Assembly (NCBI RefSeq): GCF_000711695.1
Contig: NW_013547019.1
Coordinates: 310,001-374,000 of the forward strand
DNA from: Tilletiaria anomala UBC 951
Lineage: Eukaryota; Basidiomycota; Exobasidiomycetes; Georgefischeriales; Tilletiariaceae
Direction of reading: 5' to 3'
DNA: 64,000 nt
Numbering within the stretch: position 1 is the first letter of the stretch; every line of letters begins with the position of its first letter. The notes below the pieces were generated by a model. It saw only the letters and a list, made by a program, of their open reading frames with translations. It searched no databases and was not told where the DNA came from. This document shows, piece after piece, positions 1-12,092 of the stretch. Made by a program: the position numbers and the translations under genes.

Positions 1-1479
1 CCTGATAGTGTGTCCAGCAGGCTTTGCACTTTTCGCTTCACTGTTGCACTTCCAACTTCCCTGCCTTTACCTTGTACAAGTTGCACGACGTCTATTTGGC
101 CATTGCACCCTACGACAGCCCTTCCTTGTCCGATCCTCTTATGTCACGCGCAAGATAGTTCTCGGACAATCTGGCACCAACACGAGCATTATTGACTGTT
201 TCGTCCTATTCATTTATCCCGAAGTCGCACGCCTGTCAAGTTCCAATTTTCTAGAAGGCTCCAAGGTTCGACATTCTTACTGATTTGGGACGTTCACATT
301 CATTCACGCCATGACATGGGCTCGAAGGCTTTACTGCTCAACTTTTTACAGAGTCATCCATATGAATTCAGGTGTTTCCTTATGCTGAAGCCGGACATTC
401 AGCCTTTTTTAACTGATGTCTTTCGCCTCAAAGGGCGGACCATCGTTGCTCACCTTGACCGCATGCTCTCTGAAAGCACAGTTCCCCTGTCATGGCAAGA
501 ATGAAGATTCCGCAAGTGTCCCCGTCTCTTTACTTGAGACAGTCAATATTGCTTCCCAGAGTCTCTGCCGTCTTTCGACAAGACATATCTGATGTTGCCT
601 AAATTCGGATTCCCCCATACCTACACCAAGTGCAGCTCCACTTCGATTAGCAGGAGAAGCCTATTTCGAAACCACAATTCTTCCATCCAATGCGGCGAAT
701 TCCCTCTTGAAAACTTGAACGGTTCTGCTCTCTGTTAAGGTCTGGCTGGAGAGGTGATACGGCCTCGAGTGAGCCCTAGACAGTAATCATTGCTCAACGA
801 TAACCGCTACTTCAAAGAAATGTGTTTTTAATTGTTAGAGAATCTTGAACCCGGCGAATACGCCACAGTGCTCACTGGTGAAGTCTGGTCAATTACATTT
901 CAGTCAGATCCCAAGCATACGGACGCGCGTGTAACCTTGTCAACAACATATGTCCGCTCAAAGGCACAGCATGAAGGATCAAGACAGGTGCGAGCCAAAG
1001 ACCAGGCAGATCGCACAATTACCCAACTAGAAAAAGTGGCACAACGGCTGCTCCCTTTACGGCTCCTAAGCCCACAATTTTCCTTGAGCACAGCGTTGGA
1101 GCATGGAAAGGACGAATATGGGGTGAAGAGATGATCGGAATTCGGGTAGCTCGGACACAATCCCAATGCAGGCGAGGCGCGAGCGAGCGTCATAAGAAGC
1201 GAAAAGCCCCAGCATCGCGCAAATCTGGCCCACCGACCAGCCTGTGTTTGCTACACTTGCAGCAGGGGCCGAACGCTTCGACAACCAATCCTGGTGATGA
1301 CCGATGGCCGGCCGGTGACTGCGCCCCCCTTCTCATGGCGGCCTCCTGAAGTCGCTTGATCTACTTTGGGATTGGAAGCGGTGGCAGCATCGCGGGTGTA
1401 CTGGCGAATGTTAGCTTCACTAGTGTTGGCTGATGGGTCGGTCGGGGTGAGCAGAATGGAAAGCAGAGTCAGCAGTTGC
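1..1479. other. Gene-poor left edge, no gene recognised
   Basis: No open frame here is longer than about 100 codons and none matches a family I recognise. The stretch directly borders the Ty3/gypsy fossil, so it is probably decayed repeat DNA as well, but nothing in it is specific enough to name. Confidence 0.5.
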
Positions 1480-4130
1480 CTAGTGTAATAGGATTGATGC
1501 TGGACGCCATTCATCGTCTTCTCGTTCAAAGCCAAACCAGGAAACCTTGTACTTGAACTTGCCGCGATGGATGCGTGAGGCGAGGATCGTGACGATTGAG
1601 TAATGTTCTTGGTCGTCTACGATTTCTGGCGGTGGCGGAGCGACAAGTCGATCAGGGATGATGCTGAACTTGTATGGTTCGAGTTTGCTGATATGGAACC
1701 CGTCGTGTATCCTTATCTGTGGTGGAAGCTGAGGTCGAAATGTAAAATTCCCCATGCGCTCGACGATCTCTAACGGTCCTACGAATAGTTGCGAAAGCGC
1801 CCTCGATAGCTGCGTGTTTGCAATATGATCTTGTCGCAACAGTACGAGTGAGCCTAGTGCAAGAAAGAGGGAGCTTCGGATAGGGGTTGGTGGGTGTAAT
1901 CCGCATACCTTTTCTTTGCATGCGCCAGTGCCTTTGGCGCGAGCTGCTGAACTTCTCACATATTCGACAATTAGCTTACTTGCAGCAGGAACAGAGGATG
2001 TGGCAGGGTGATGTCGCTGTGCAAAATGCGCAGTAGGCCACGTTAAAGGGTATTGTCAGGTTAAACAGAAGGAGCACTGTTAACAGCAAATTGTGTTATT
2101 GGGGGCCAGCTGACCCAGTCGCTCTGGAGATACTCTACGTAGCATCTCAAATAAGTTTCCCAGGCCTGAGTGGCTCATTCGGGTTACATGTTGGTAGCGG
2201 CATAATAAGCAGATAAACCCTGTGTGGCCTTGAATTGTCATAGGATTTCGTGGAAGAAAGTGCGATGCGAAGGCGAACCCCCGATCGGAAGCGCTGTGAT
2301 TGGCAAAGAAATACCACATGAACCTCCCGGTCACCTTGTGAGAGTCGTCCGTACTGTGGTGGGGGTGAAGTTGACCAACTTGCTGAACAGGTCCACAATG
2401 ATGAGGATTGCGTTCCATCCATCGCTCGAAGCGAGCGCCTTGATATGATCGGCCGACAGGTCATCCAATGTTGCTATGACTCCTAGAGCGGATCCAGGAA
2501 GCCATATGGGCAATGTCGTGGAATCTTCGATATTGACAGAGATCGCAAGTCGAGACGTAGTCTAAGATGGAGCCTCACATGCTTGACCACCAAGAGTGCT
2601 GAGTGAGTCGAAACGTGGTACCATTCCTTCCCTTGTGACCTGCGAGCGGAGAGTCATGAGCCAGATGCAGGAGCATTTATGAGCAGCTGAAGAAATGTAA
2701 ATCTTGATTCTGATGTAGAGCAGATCTTCGATCCTGAATGGTTCAGAGAGCGTGGGAGATGAGGTGGTAATGACGAAATGGCCCAATAGCAGAACTGATC
2801 CGATAAATTCGATGGGGTCAAAGTTCTCGGAGCTTTCGAAGTCTCGGGATTTGCGTCCCGCAGCGCGGATATCTCTCCACTACTTCGCTCACAGATTCGA
2901 GCGACATCACTGAGGGTGCCTGCAATGCTTGCTCTCCTTCCCAGAGGTCGAAGCGGTGAGACATCACTTCGGCCTGGCTGTTGCCTTTGCTGGGTCACCA
3001 ATGGATGGCAAGTCGAAACGGCATAAGCTTCTTGCACCAGCGATGTGAAGGAGACACAGCACTCCAGGGACATGACCGTTATTAGGTTCGGATGGCCGGG
3101 ATAGACGTTAAGCATCTCGACCAACTCGACTTACCCCCGCCAAATACGGGTGCACTCGACAATGGGGAGAAGCTCTTTGTCTGCACTGGGGGAGCTAGTT
3201 GTGACGACGTAGCGAAGGTACTCGGTCCGTGTGCTACTGAGCTCTCCCTTCTCTGCTTCGACCACAACGATGTTCTCGATCAGGTGACGGAGGACCTCGC
3301 GCACATCAGCACAGTGGTGCAACGGATCGCGTGAGAAGACAAGTATATCGTTCAAATAGACCTATACTGTCGTATCTAGCAGATCCTTGAACATTACTTT
3401 CACGAGGGCCTGGAGAGTTGCATGAGTGTTTTTGATGTCAAGATGCTTACCAAAGTCTTGAACAATACATATCGTGCCCTGAACACCGTCGTGTCCTAGT
3501 GGCTGTTGTGAATGCGAAAGAGATTGTAAGCACCGTGGAGATAAAGCTTAGTGAAACGCATTGCAGCCGGCGAGCTGGCCAAACGTATGGTCGATGAGCA
3601 GAAAGGTGAACTTGTTCTTGACTGTGACATAATTCAACACTATGAGTTGGATGCAAAGCTGCGAGGAGCCCGAAGACGTCGCATGAACAAGATTGGAGCA
3701 CCGAAGGGGCCTTTATCGGGCTTGTGAACCCCTTAGGCAAACTTTCCCACAGCCATGCTGCTAACTTTGCGAGTTCAGGACTGGGGGGTAGAGGCATCTG
3801 AAAGTTGGCTTTGCACACCCGACGAGATCGATCGCATAGTCGCTTGCTCGATATGGGGTGCAAGCTGTCGGCGCCAGACCTTAAAAGCCAGAGAAGAAGG
3901 TCATGATCGTGGCCGGGAATCGTCTGCTTGGGATACTCCTGGTATTCAGCCGAGTCTGTAAACAGGAGTACCGAGTCCTGAGCCGCAGAATTGTCAATGA
4001 TGTCCTCCGGGGGAGTTAGAAAACCGGAATCAAGATGACGTGTTACAGGAGGGACACAGGGGCAGCAGCAATGCGTCAGCGCGAGCCAACAGAGCGAAAC
4101 ATGGCGAAGTACAAGGAAGCACATCGAAGC
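1480..4130 (-). mobile_element. Ty3/gypsy retrotransposon fossil with chromodomain
   Basis: Reading the minus strand from high to low coordinates, the order is reverse transcriptase (about 3130-3760, with the conserved DDILVFSRD block near 3350), then integrase catalytic region (about 2250-2560, DGWNAILIIVDLFSKL-type block), integrase C-terminal region (about 1670-1870) and a terminal chromodomain (about 1490-1650, with YKVSWFGFEREDDEWRP). That order and the chromodomain place it in the chromovirus branch of Ty3/gypsy. It is clearly broken many times and incomplete; I did not find its long terminal repeats. It is an old copy, since even conserved blocks have drifted. Family assignment is secure; exact ends are approximate. 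Confidence 0.82.
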
Positions 4131-4549
4131 AGCACTACCTATAAATCATCATCGAGGGGCATGGAAGGCTCAAGAGGAAAGAAACAGGCTTCAGTGGCTA
4201 CAAGTGAAGCCAGTGCCTTCTGGATGTATGAAGGGCCGCACACAGCAGCCAGAGTTCGTGTAGCGTAGAGAACGACGTCAGAACATCCTATCTAAGTCAT
4301 AATCAGCCGGTCCTTCATGATGTTACAGGTCAAAGCCTGAAGTCCAAATTGAACGCTCAAGCGACATGAAGCAAAGGACCCAAATGGCAGCAAATTCGAT
4401 CTCCAAGGGGGCCACGGCCAATATCGAGAAGCTTCATGGCGGCAAATACGATGCGAGTGGGCTTTAAAACCCCTATGCCAATGATTTAGGCGGCATGTGG
4501 GGGCTACGTGACTGGCACGGGGTCAGTAAACCCCTGAGGGGATGGCAGC

Positions 4550-5480
4550 ATCATCACCGAAAGCGAGCGCAGACGAGAAGAGGCCTTGGCAACGCTGGTG
4601 CTTGTCATCAACGACGAGATCATTGACTCCATGTGCATGATGAGGCCAGCTAGGGAACTGTGGGACATGTTAAAGGCCAAGTATCAACCCAACAAGGGAG
4701 GCTCTTGGCCGTTAACAATGACTCTATAGTGAGCATTCAGGAGTACCGCGACCTCACCTGGAAGACGTATGGCAAGATCAAAACAGAAGGAGTTGAAATG
4801 CCAAGGCCGACTAACACCTTGTCACTTAGGCCGGACTCGGCTTACGTGGTGACAACATTGTCTAGATTTTCAAACACGTTGGCAATCATTTGAAAAGAGT
4901 ACATAATGTCCCAGCATTACTCTAGGAGGGGTTTCAAGAGCTTCGCAAAAATGCCAGCAAGTCGCCTGGTACAGTCATGTTCAACAAGCATCCCATATAT
5001 GGTGGCAAAAGAAAGTTACCTTGCAGGAATTGCGGTAGGGTCACTTGCAAAACGAATGTCGATCGAAAAGAAGCGCGCAGGGTCGCATCTCGGCGGAGAA
5101 ACCGGCCGCCAGCTCGACAGATGCTATAACAGCATTCACCATTTGTAGTGTTGACATGCAGGCAGCGCATGAATGTCAACGACAAACCATCCTCGACGGA
5201 ACTTCGCACCCCCTCACCCCTGAAGGCACTGCTCTCTCCACCAAGATCAAGGACTCTACCGTCATCAAGCTCACCAAATGGCAGAACAATGAAGGCAGTG
5301 CCCAAGGGCGACTATGGGCTTATCCGTGTCAAGTCCAACAACGGAAACGTCGTCGACATCTACCTCAAGAAGGCACTTGAGGTACAAGGTATGGTAGTAT
5401 TGAAGGAATGGCGCATTACGACTAAGATCGAGTGCTCTGACATCTTGTTATTCTCTACGCTACACGAACTCTAGCCGCTG
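4550..5480 (+). mobile_element. Ty1/copia retrotransposon fossil (gag to protease/integrase border)
   Basis: Around 4610-4690 the plus strand encodes a gag-type segment (DEIIDSMCMMRPARELWD followed by LKAKY), typical of the copia gag (UBN2-like) domain. Further gag-like sequence follows to about 4880. A cysteine-rich patch near 5020-5050 (CRNCG) resembles the gag zinc knuckle, and at 5300-5390 there is a segment (IRVKSNNGNVVDIYLKKAL) resembling the protease/integrase spacer of copia polyproteins. The copy is broken several times, lacks a recognisable reverse transcriptase nearby, and lies head-on to the gypsy fossil. Terminal repeats were not seen. It looks old. Assignment to copia is probable; ends are approximate. 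Confidence 0.6.
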
Positions 5481-8293
5481 TGTGCGGCCCTTCATATATC
5501 CACAAGGCACTAGCTTTCACGTACAGGCTCTGAAGCTTGATTTTCTGCTATCGAACCTTCCATGACCCTATGGTGAATTATAGACAGTGCCGCCTCAACG
5601 TACTTCCTCGTACCTCGATATGGCTCGCTCCGTTAATTCGCGTGGACGTGCGGCCGTTACTCCAGTGCCATCCGAGATCTGCAGTGCGCCATGTAAGGTC
5701 TGCTTCATCATGAGGGCGATGGCCATTCGCACATCAATTGCGGTAGCGCCGTCCGAGCTTGTGGTTAGAGATCACCAGATCGTTCACTTAGGGTTAGCAA
5801 TGCAATCGCTGACATGTCTTCCAGAACCTCATCTGCATTTGTCAAGACGGTGGCACCGATAGCGTCCACAGCTCGGTTTCTCTCTAAGGGGTTGTGTCCA
5901 TCGTTCAGTAGAGCAAAGGTCCGTTCTGCAGCGGGTAGTGAGAAGCGTATCACCAACTCAAGCAGGCAGCTTAGGAGCCTATCACCTTCCCACGCTCTGA
6001 TATGCTACATAACACATTGCAACGGCTCCGCCTCAAAGATGACTTACTCTAACATGTAAAGGTGACTCTACACACACAAGTTCCGCGAAAGGCTTTGTCG
6101 TTCTAGTAGACTACGCCTCAGGGTATATCGCTAGAGTACGGTCGATTCCCGCTCGGCACACGACACAGCCACTGCACCTCACGCTTTTTCGTTCCGACCC
6201 TATGGGCTGCCCGCGGAATTGACTCCCGATAACTCGGTGGAGTCCAAGGGCAAGTTCGTCGCTGACTCTTTGCCCACAAGGTTGTACACTTGTGCCCCTC
6301 TCTCCCCACAATCCGTCGGCCAATATCGCTTAGATGGTTGTCAAAGGTGAAGACGGGCTTGTGGGCCTGCACGAGCGAATCCACGCTTCAAGGCGTTGTT
6401 GTAGCAACGCAGTTGGCCTTGTCTACTTGACATGACCTTGCAAGCGTTAAATACCCATACACTTGGAGGCAGCAGCCGCATAACCCGCGACTCTTGTGTT
6501 TCTGCGCTCTGCACGCTTTCCGATGCCCTCCCTCTCGCAGACCCGCATCCCTCTAATACCCTCTCACCGCTGCATAGCGCAAATCTGTTCCGTGATGCTG
6601 CCATGGACTGGCACGCGACGCAATAGCGTCAGAGGCATGTTCATTTGTATCGACAGCAGTAGCTCATGCACTTCTCCATCAGGGCAAAAACCATCGAGGC
6701 AAGTTGGCGGGTGGGCCGCCGGGACAGAATTTTCTCCGCGCATATGGTCCCTTTTAATTTGTCAAGCAGGTGCGCAGCAATGGGTACGATCTGGCCAATG
6801 GGCACGAGACTTTTTTCTCAGATTAAACGTCCTCCCACTGACTACAGCCTGTTGCCTAGCAAGGTCATAATTTTGGGTGTTGTTATGAAGAATGGAATGA
6901 AACACGTGACGATGCATGTAGCCCTATGGCGACATGGGGCCCTCACCATCGGCACATCCACCAGTATCTCTCTTCTCCCCCACTTATCACCCATACTCGA
7001 CCATTTGTAGGCTCCCCAGACATGTATGAAACTAATCATTCCTGCCTTCATAAAGGGCTTCTACATCTCTGAGGATTGAGCCAGTATGATCGCCGGCGAT
7101 CACAAGAGTCAGAAGAGAAGCGGGCAAACCTGGGTCGACAAACTACTTCCAGGAAACCGCGGCGCTCGTCATGATGCCACCTAGCAATCTCCTGGGCGTT
7201 TCTTGCGTGCAGAGTACGACTCTGGTCCGTCAGAATCGCCACCTACACCGGTATCCAGCGCCCGACCCACCCGTCGTATTGGCAAGCATGGTGTTGCAAG
7301 CGGTCAGCCGCGTCATTCGACCTGGTGAGGCACCAGAGGCGGCCAATGGAGGCGTGATTGATGAGGGAATCGTCTAGCAACGAAGCGCCTATGTGGGGCA
7401 GTCATTCCGCGATGGGATCAGATGGTGAGTCAGTTGGCAATTGTGCTCTTTCGAGCGCCAAGTCAGGTTGGGCCGACCAAATGCACCTGCTGTCCAAAGT
7501 TGGAGTGGGAATGTGCTGAATGAGGTGGTAAGTACACATTGTATATAAGCCCAGTGATCATCTGGATTGTCCCCCTAAATTGTAATCCAAGAGGATTTCG
7601 AGGAAAGTATGAATATCATGAGCCTCTGCTTGTCATCATCAAGAAAGGTCAAGAGGGGGGCGTTCAGTAATCGAACTGGCAATCCTCATACCGATAGTGA
7701 CCACCCTTTTTCTGACGATCTCCCACCAGAAGTTACAAGTTAAATGAGCTATATTTGATGAAGGAAATGTAACGTGCGTATAGAATGCCTCATAGAGGAA
7801 GATGTAGGTTTAGCAAAAGCCTGACGATGTATCCAAACTTTCCTCGCGAGATACTAAGCACAAATGAGGGAGAACAACAAAGGTTGCACGCAAGCTTGGC
7901 GAAAGCATCGCGTAGACGACCGGTGCCATTTTTCGAGATCTTAAGACTTGAAAGTGATGGTGGAAGGCTGAAGTTCCCTGCAATGCGATGTTGTACGACG
8001 CCCTTTGTATCTCATCGACAGCCGGCTAGACGTTGCTAGCGACTCTGGCAATGTGCTAACAGCCAATATATACCTAAATACCGTGCATCAGATTCACAAC
8101 CTGAGCCACTTCAGTTCGGTATGGAATATCTGCCCGTAACGGCGCCTCTCGTATCTGCTATTTGCGCCAGCACCACCCTGTGACATTGCATCAGGAGGTG
8201 ATGATCAAGGATTGGTATGCATGCGTTCTTTCTGCCTAAGTCAATGGCTGACGCTACACTACAGGAGCTAATCGAAGGGTGGCACTGTAGCGC
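5481..8293. other. Gene-poor stretch with possible copia remnant
   Basis: No intact gene is visible. Near 6060-6430 a plus-strand stretch (KGFVVLVDYASGY) faintly resembles the start of a copia integrase core, so the fossil at 4.5-5.5 kb may once have run through here, but the match is too short to be sure. The rest, to the 3' end of TAF1, holds only short frames without family signals. A tRNA-like patch near 7655-7730 on the minus strand was considered and rejected. Confidence 0.45.
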
Positions 8294-11200
8294 CTACCTT
8301 TTCAGCTTGAGCTTGAGCTTTGGAGGGGCCACATTCTGCATTGACCCTGTTGGTGCATCGGCTGGTGGCGAAGCAGCAGAAGGTCCATGCATGCCGGGAA
8401 TGAGAGTGCTGGACATTCCAACGTTCATTGAGTGTGATGCCTGGCCTGAAGCAAGACTGGTAGGGGTACCAGTTCCCGTCGGCGACTGGCCAAATAATGG
8501 ACAAGAGGTATTGGTGGACATATGGCCGACTTGACCGCAACGCCCGCAGACTCGCTAAACGTCGGACGTGACGGACAAGACTCTGTGAGTGGAGCTGCAT
8601 CATGGTATCGGATCAAGTAGCTGAAGACGGACACACCTTCGTGGAAGCCTTGTGAAGCTTCGGGAATGGCGACAACGTTCCTTCCGCCGCGGCCTTCGCT
8701 TGTTTGCGCTGCAATCGACGGTCCTGATTCTTTTGTAGCTGGCCGATTTCTGCAGCCAAACGTTTTCTACGAGCGGCATCAAGGTCGGCATCACCTGTGG
8801 GCACTAATGCTTCCGTTTCAGTCTGGGCGTCTTGTAGTGCATGCCGATGCCTCATGTACGCATCAATGACTCCTCTGTCACGGACAACCTCTGTGTACCA
8901 TTTTCCCTCCCGCTACAAGCAGAGACTGACATCAGCACACTTGCAGTAAGTGTCGCCAGCCTTGTCCACACTCACCTGTCGACGAATGCGAAGAACCTTG
9001 TTTGCATCATCTTTAGCTCCAGCATAAGCTTCTTCATGTTCTTCAAGCGTTTGAGCGGCCTTAGCAGCTTCTGCCTCCGCCACATACGTTTTGATGGCGC
9101 GCTGCAAAGGCACAAGGTCCTGAGAATGGATCCGTGGCGGGTTTGGGGAAGACAGGCTCTGCAGTTGCTGGCGCCAAATCCTTGTGATTTCAGACTTGTA
9201 GATCAGTTCTTGCTCTGCAACATTGTATTTGTGTCCAGACTTGCTCATGGCTTCGGCCTCCGCAGCAGCTGAGTGCAATTAAGCAAGACAAGGTCAGCAT
9301 GGAATCACTCTGGGGTGCAATTTCCCTCCTCACCTTTCCTCTCTTCTGCACCCTCCCCTGCGGCGACAAAGACTTCTTTCATAGACACTCGAATGAAGCT
9401 AAATGCGTCTCCCCGTCCTGAGGGATCCCCCTCGCCATGCAAGGCAAGCCTTGCCTTTTTCTCGCTTCCGCTCAGAAAGTTCTTGCTGGCAGCCCATGGG
9501 GCCAACGACTGCTCGATCTCATTGTCACCCTCGTCCTCATCATCACCATCCTCCGCACTTTTATTAAAGCCGGCATCCACAAGACGTTGCTGCCCGGCTT
9601 GCATACTCTCACAGAGAACCATGTGCTCTGGGGGAAGCTGCTTCAGGAACTCTGCTTCGTCTGGCGCAACCACATTCGCTTTGAGCTTCCAGTAGCCTTG
9701 ATCGGGGTCCCCAGCTCTCCTATTGTACTCCATAAATTCCTAGAAAAGCTTTCATTAGTCAATCAACTTGTCCTAAAGATATTAAGATACTAACCTTAAG
9801 CCTTTGCCGCATTTGCAGCTCATTTTGATCGGGAAAGTAGCGCATCAAGCGATGTATCTTGATACGCTCGCCTTTGCTGCGCTGGACAAGTTTGTGTGCA
9901 ATCATTTGCAATCGCGTCTTGATCATATTCGTGGCAAGCCTCGCATGCGGCCCCGGAACTTGCACCGCAGGAAACAATTGACCGACAGTAAAGACGTGAG
10001 GTATTTCACGCAACAGGTACGAGACGTTGTTCTTTGTGGTGTGCCTATAACCCTCGCCAGGAAAAACCGATCAGTGTTTAGTTTCCACGGCGCGTGTGTT
10101 CGACCCACCTGATGAGCAGGAAGTCTCCTGCACGAGCCTTTTGCTTGAAGAGTGGGGCTCGTACCAAATTATTGTACAGTGTAGGTTGTATTTGTCCGGC
10201 CTCGACCTGGCCGAATCCCATGAAAGGAGACTCATCTGAGACATCCAACACGAAGGGCTCGCCAACTTCGCTCTATAGCAGGAACATGCGTTTGTCAGCG
10301 CACTGTGGGCGCACATCGCCACAAGTTCGCGGAGCTCACCTTGGGGATATTCTCGTCCTTGGCATTCTTCTTGCGATAGTAATTGACAAGAACGTGACCC
10401 ATTCCGAGGTTGGACAGCACGAGGGGAAATTCCTCCTGCACTTTACGTCAGGAGGCTGAGCATGCACAGAATCAGAATATATGAGGGATGCTCACTGAGT
10501 ACTCGTAGAGAACAAAAGGGTTTGCGTCCCGAAGAGTCAGATCGCGCGTGCTGCGGAGTATTTCCGACGCGTCTTTGCCTTTCTTGACTTTGCCGCGATC
10601 TTCTCTCTTTTTGCGCGAAGAATGTACCCGACCGAAATTAATGGGGATATTGACAGGGAACTGCATCGCTGGACGATGAAATGACTTGACCTCGCTCTTG
10701 GCCAATCGTGTTTTGTACTGGTGGAGCGGGGAATGAGTAACGAATAAGTCCAAGAGGGTCAAGTTTACAGTACCCAACAAAGCTCACGAATGGCAACTGA
10801 AGCTTGATAGCTGGCCCCGCATGCTGTACCACGAGTTGACCGAGCGTCTGCCTGACCTTATGCCTATGCTCCCGAGGCACTTCGTAAAAGCGATCATTGG
10901 ACAGGTTGAGCGGATTAAGACTAGCGGCAGCCCGCGCTGCTCTGGAAGACAGGCCTTGCGTGCTGAGTTGTGGCGCAGAAGGTCCAACTGTGAGACATTT
11001 GTTAGTCGCTGCTCATCAATTTATCACAACTCATTGGAATATCTCCTCACTTGGCGTGATCACCTGCTCCTCAAATATCATCTCCGGATCGTTCGGATCG
11101 AACACTAGGGCTACTGCTGGCAGGGGCGTGTCCTCCTTCCACCGAATAGCACCTTCCCAACTTTCCAGTGTTGCACTTGACCGCTCATACTGCATGTCAC

Positions 11201-12092
11201 CACCACCGATAGGACCCCTGTGGACGGCCCAAGTTAAGCATCAGGCGCTGATATTAATATGAGCGATTTCTTTGATATTGCCAGAAGCTCACCCTGCGTG
11301 CAATGAGGCTGCAAACGTTTCCCAATCCTCGACAGCGAGGCTTGGGTCTTTCAGGCAGGAGTCGATGGTGGAAAGATGCGCTGCAGGTGACCGATCAATC
11401 TGCTGGAATCGGTGTAACGGCACACGTACGCGCACCGATGCTCGTACTGAAAGTGGCGCAGCCTCAGAACGGCTCAAGACTTACAAGGGGAACGATGTTA
11501 TTAACGGGCCTGCCAACCTCTGTGACGGGATGCAACCTACACTGGCTCTTAAACTGCCCTAGTCGTCGCCTTTTGGTCGGTGGCGGACCCGAGAAAACAT
11601 CCGTGAAGTTGAGGATTGCACGCGATTCGAACGTTGGAAGAAGCCTGCGTAACTCCTCAGCCGGGGAGACTGGTGACACATCGGAAATGTGTCACCAGTC
11701 AAGGCCCATCTATCAGTTCTGGTTGAGATCAGAAAGCAGAAATGTAACACACCTTGAGATGCCAAAGCGGGCATCAAAGACAGGCCCATTTGGTAATAGT
11801 GATCTGCCTTCTTTATATGGTTGTCTGCACCCAATAACTCCTCGGCAGACTTTGCTGCATCAGCACCGAAGTCTGCGTTGTCCTCGTCTTCATCTTCGAA
11901 ATTGTCATTGTAGATCTGATCTGACTGTAGCTTGCCCAGCGCAGCTTGGGTGCCTTGAATCTTTCCGCCAATTTGACTCAGCTGTTCATGCGAGAAATCC
12001 TCCCCCAGGTCCTTGAGAAGGCGGCCCAGTTCAAGCCCGAAGAGATCCGCTGATACGCCCTGCTCATCGCCTGCGTCCGACTCGTCCGCCAT
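8294..12092 (-). CDS. TAF1: TFIID subunit TAF1 (TAFII250/TAF145-like)
   Basis: TAF1 is the scaffold of TFIID in the nucleus, binding TBP and promoter DNA for RNA polymerase II start. The N-terminus (MADESDAGDE, then LFGLELGRLLKDLG) is acidic as in fungal TAF1. Central exons carry the family core: SEVKSFHRPA near 10.7 kb, LTLRDANPFVLYEYS near 10.5 kb, HVFTVGQLFPAVQVPGPH near 9.95 kb, QGYWKLKANVV near 9.7 kb, and ESMQAGQQRL near 9.6 kb. Near the C-terminus is the TAF1 zinc knuckle CGRCGQVGHM (about 8510-8540). No bromodomain follows, as in yeast TAF1. Many short introns interrupt it. The start is the first ATG of the open first exon. The stop at 8294 follows KLKLKR, but GTAGGC there could be a donor into a further small exon near 8230, so the C-terminus is less certain than the rest. 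Confidence 0.9.
11668..11700 (-). promoter_or_regulatory. Perfect 14-bp hairpin over TAF1 3' splice site
   Basis: The arms 11668-11681 and 11687-11700 are exact reverse complements around a 5-nt loop. In the TAF1 transcript the 3' arm contains CACCAG, and splicing after that CAG (exon base 11669) is the only nearby acceptor that joins exon 1 (ending 11753) to the next conserved TAF1 segment in frame. So the predicted 3' splice site of the 83-nt intron 11670-11752 lies inside the stem. The hairpin is direct observation; a role in splicing is inference. Confidence 0.6.

Noticed and set aside
7655-7730. tRNA-like patch on the minus strand (GGTGGTCACTATC ... AGTTCGATT)
   Set aside because: It resembles D-loop and T-loop boxes of an Asp-type tRNA, but the anticodon arm is missing and neither the acceptor nor the T stem pairs. 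At most a relic; likely chance.
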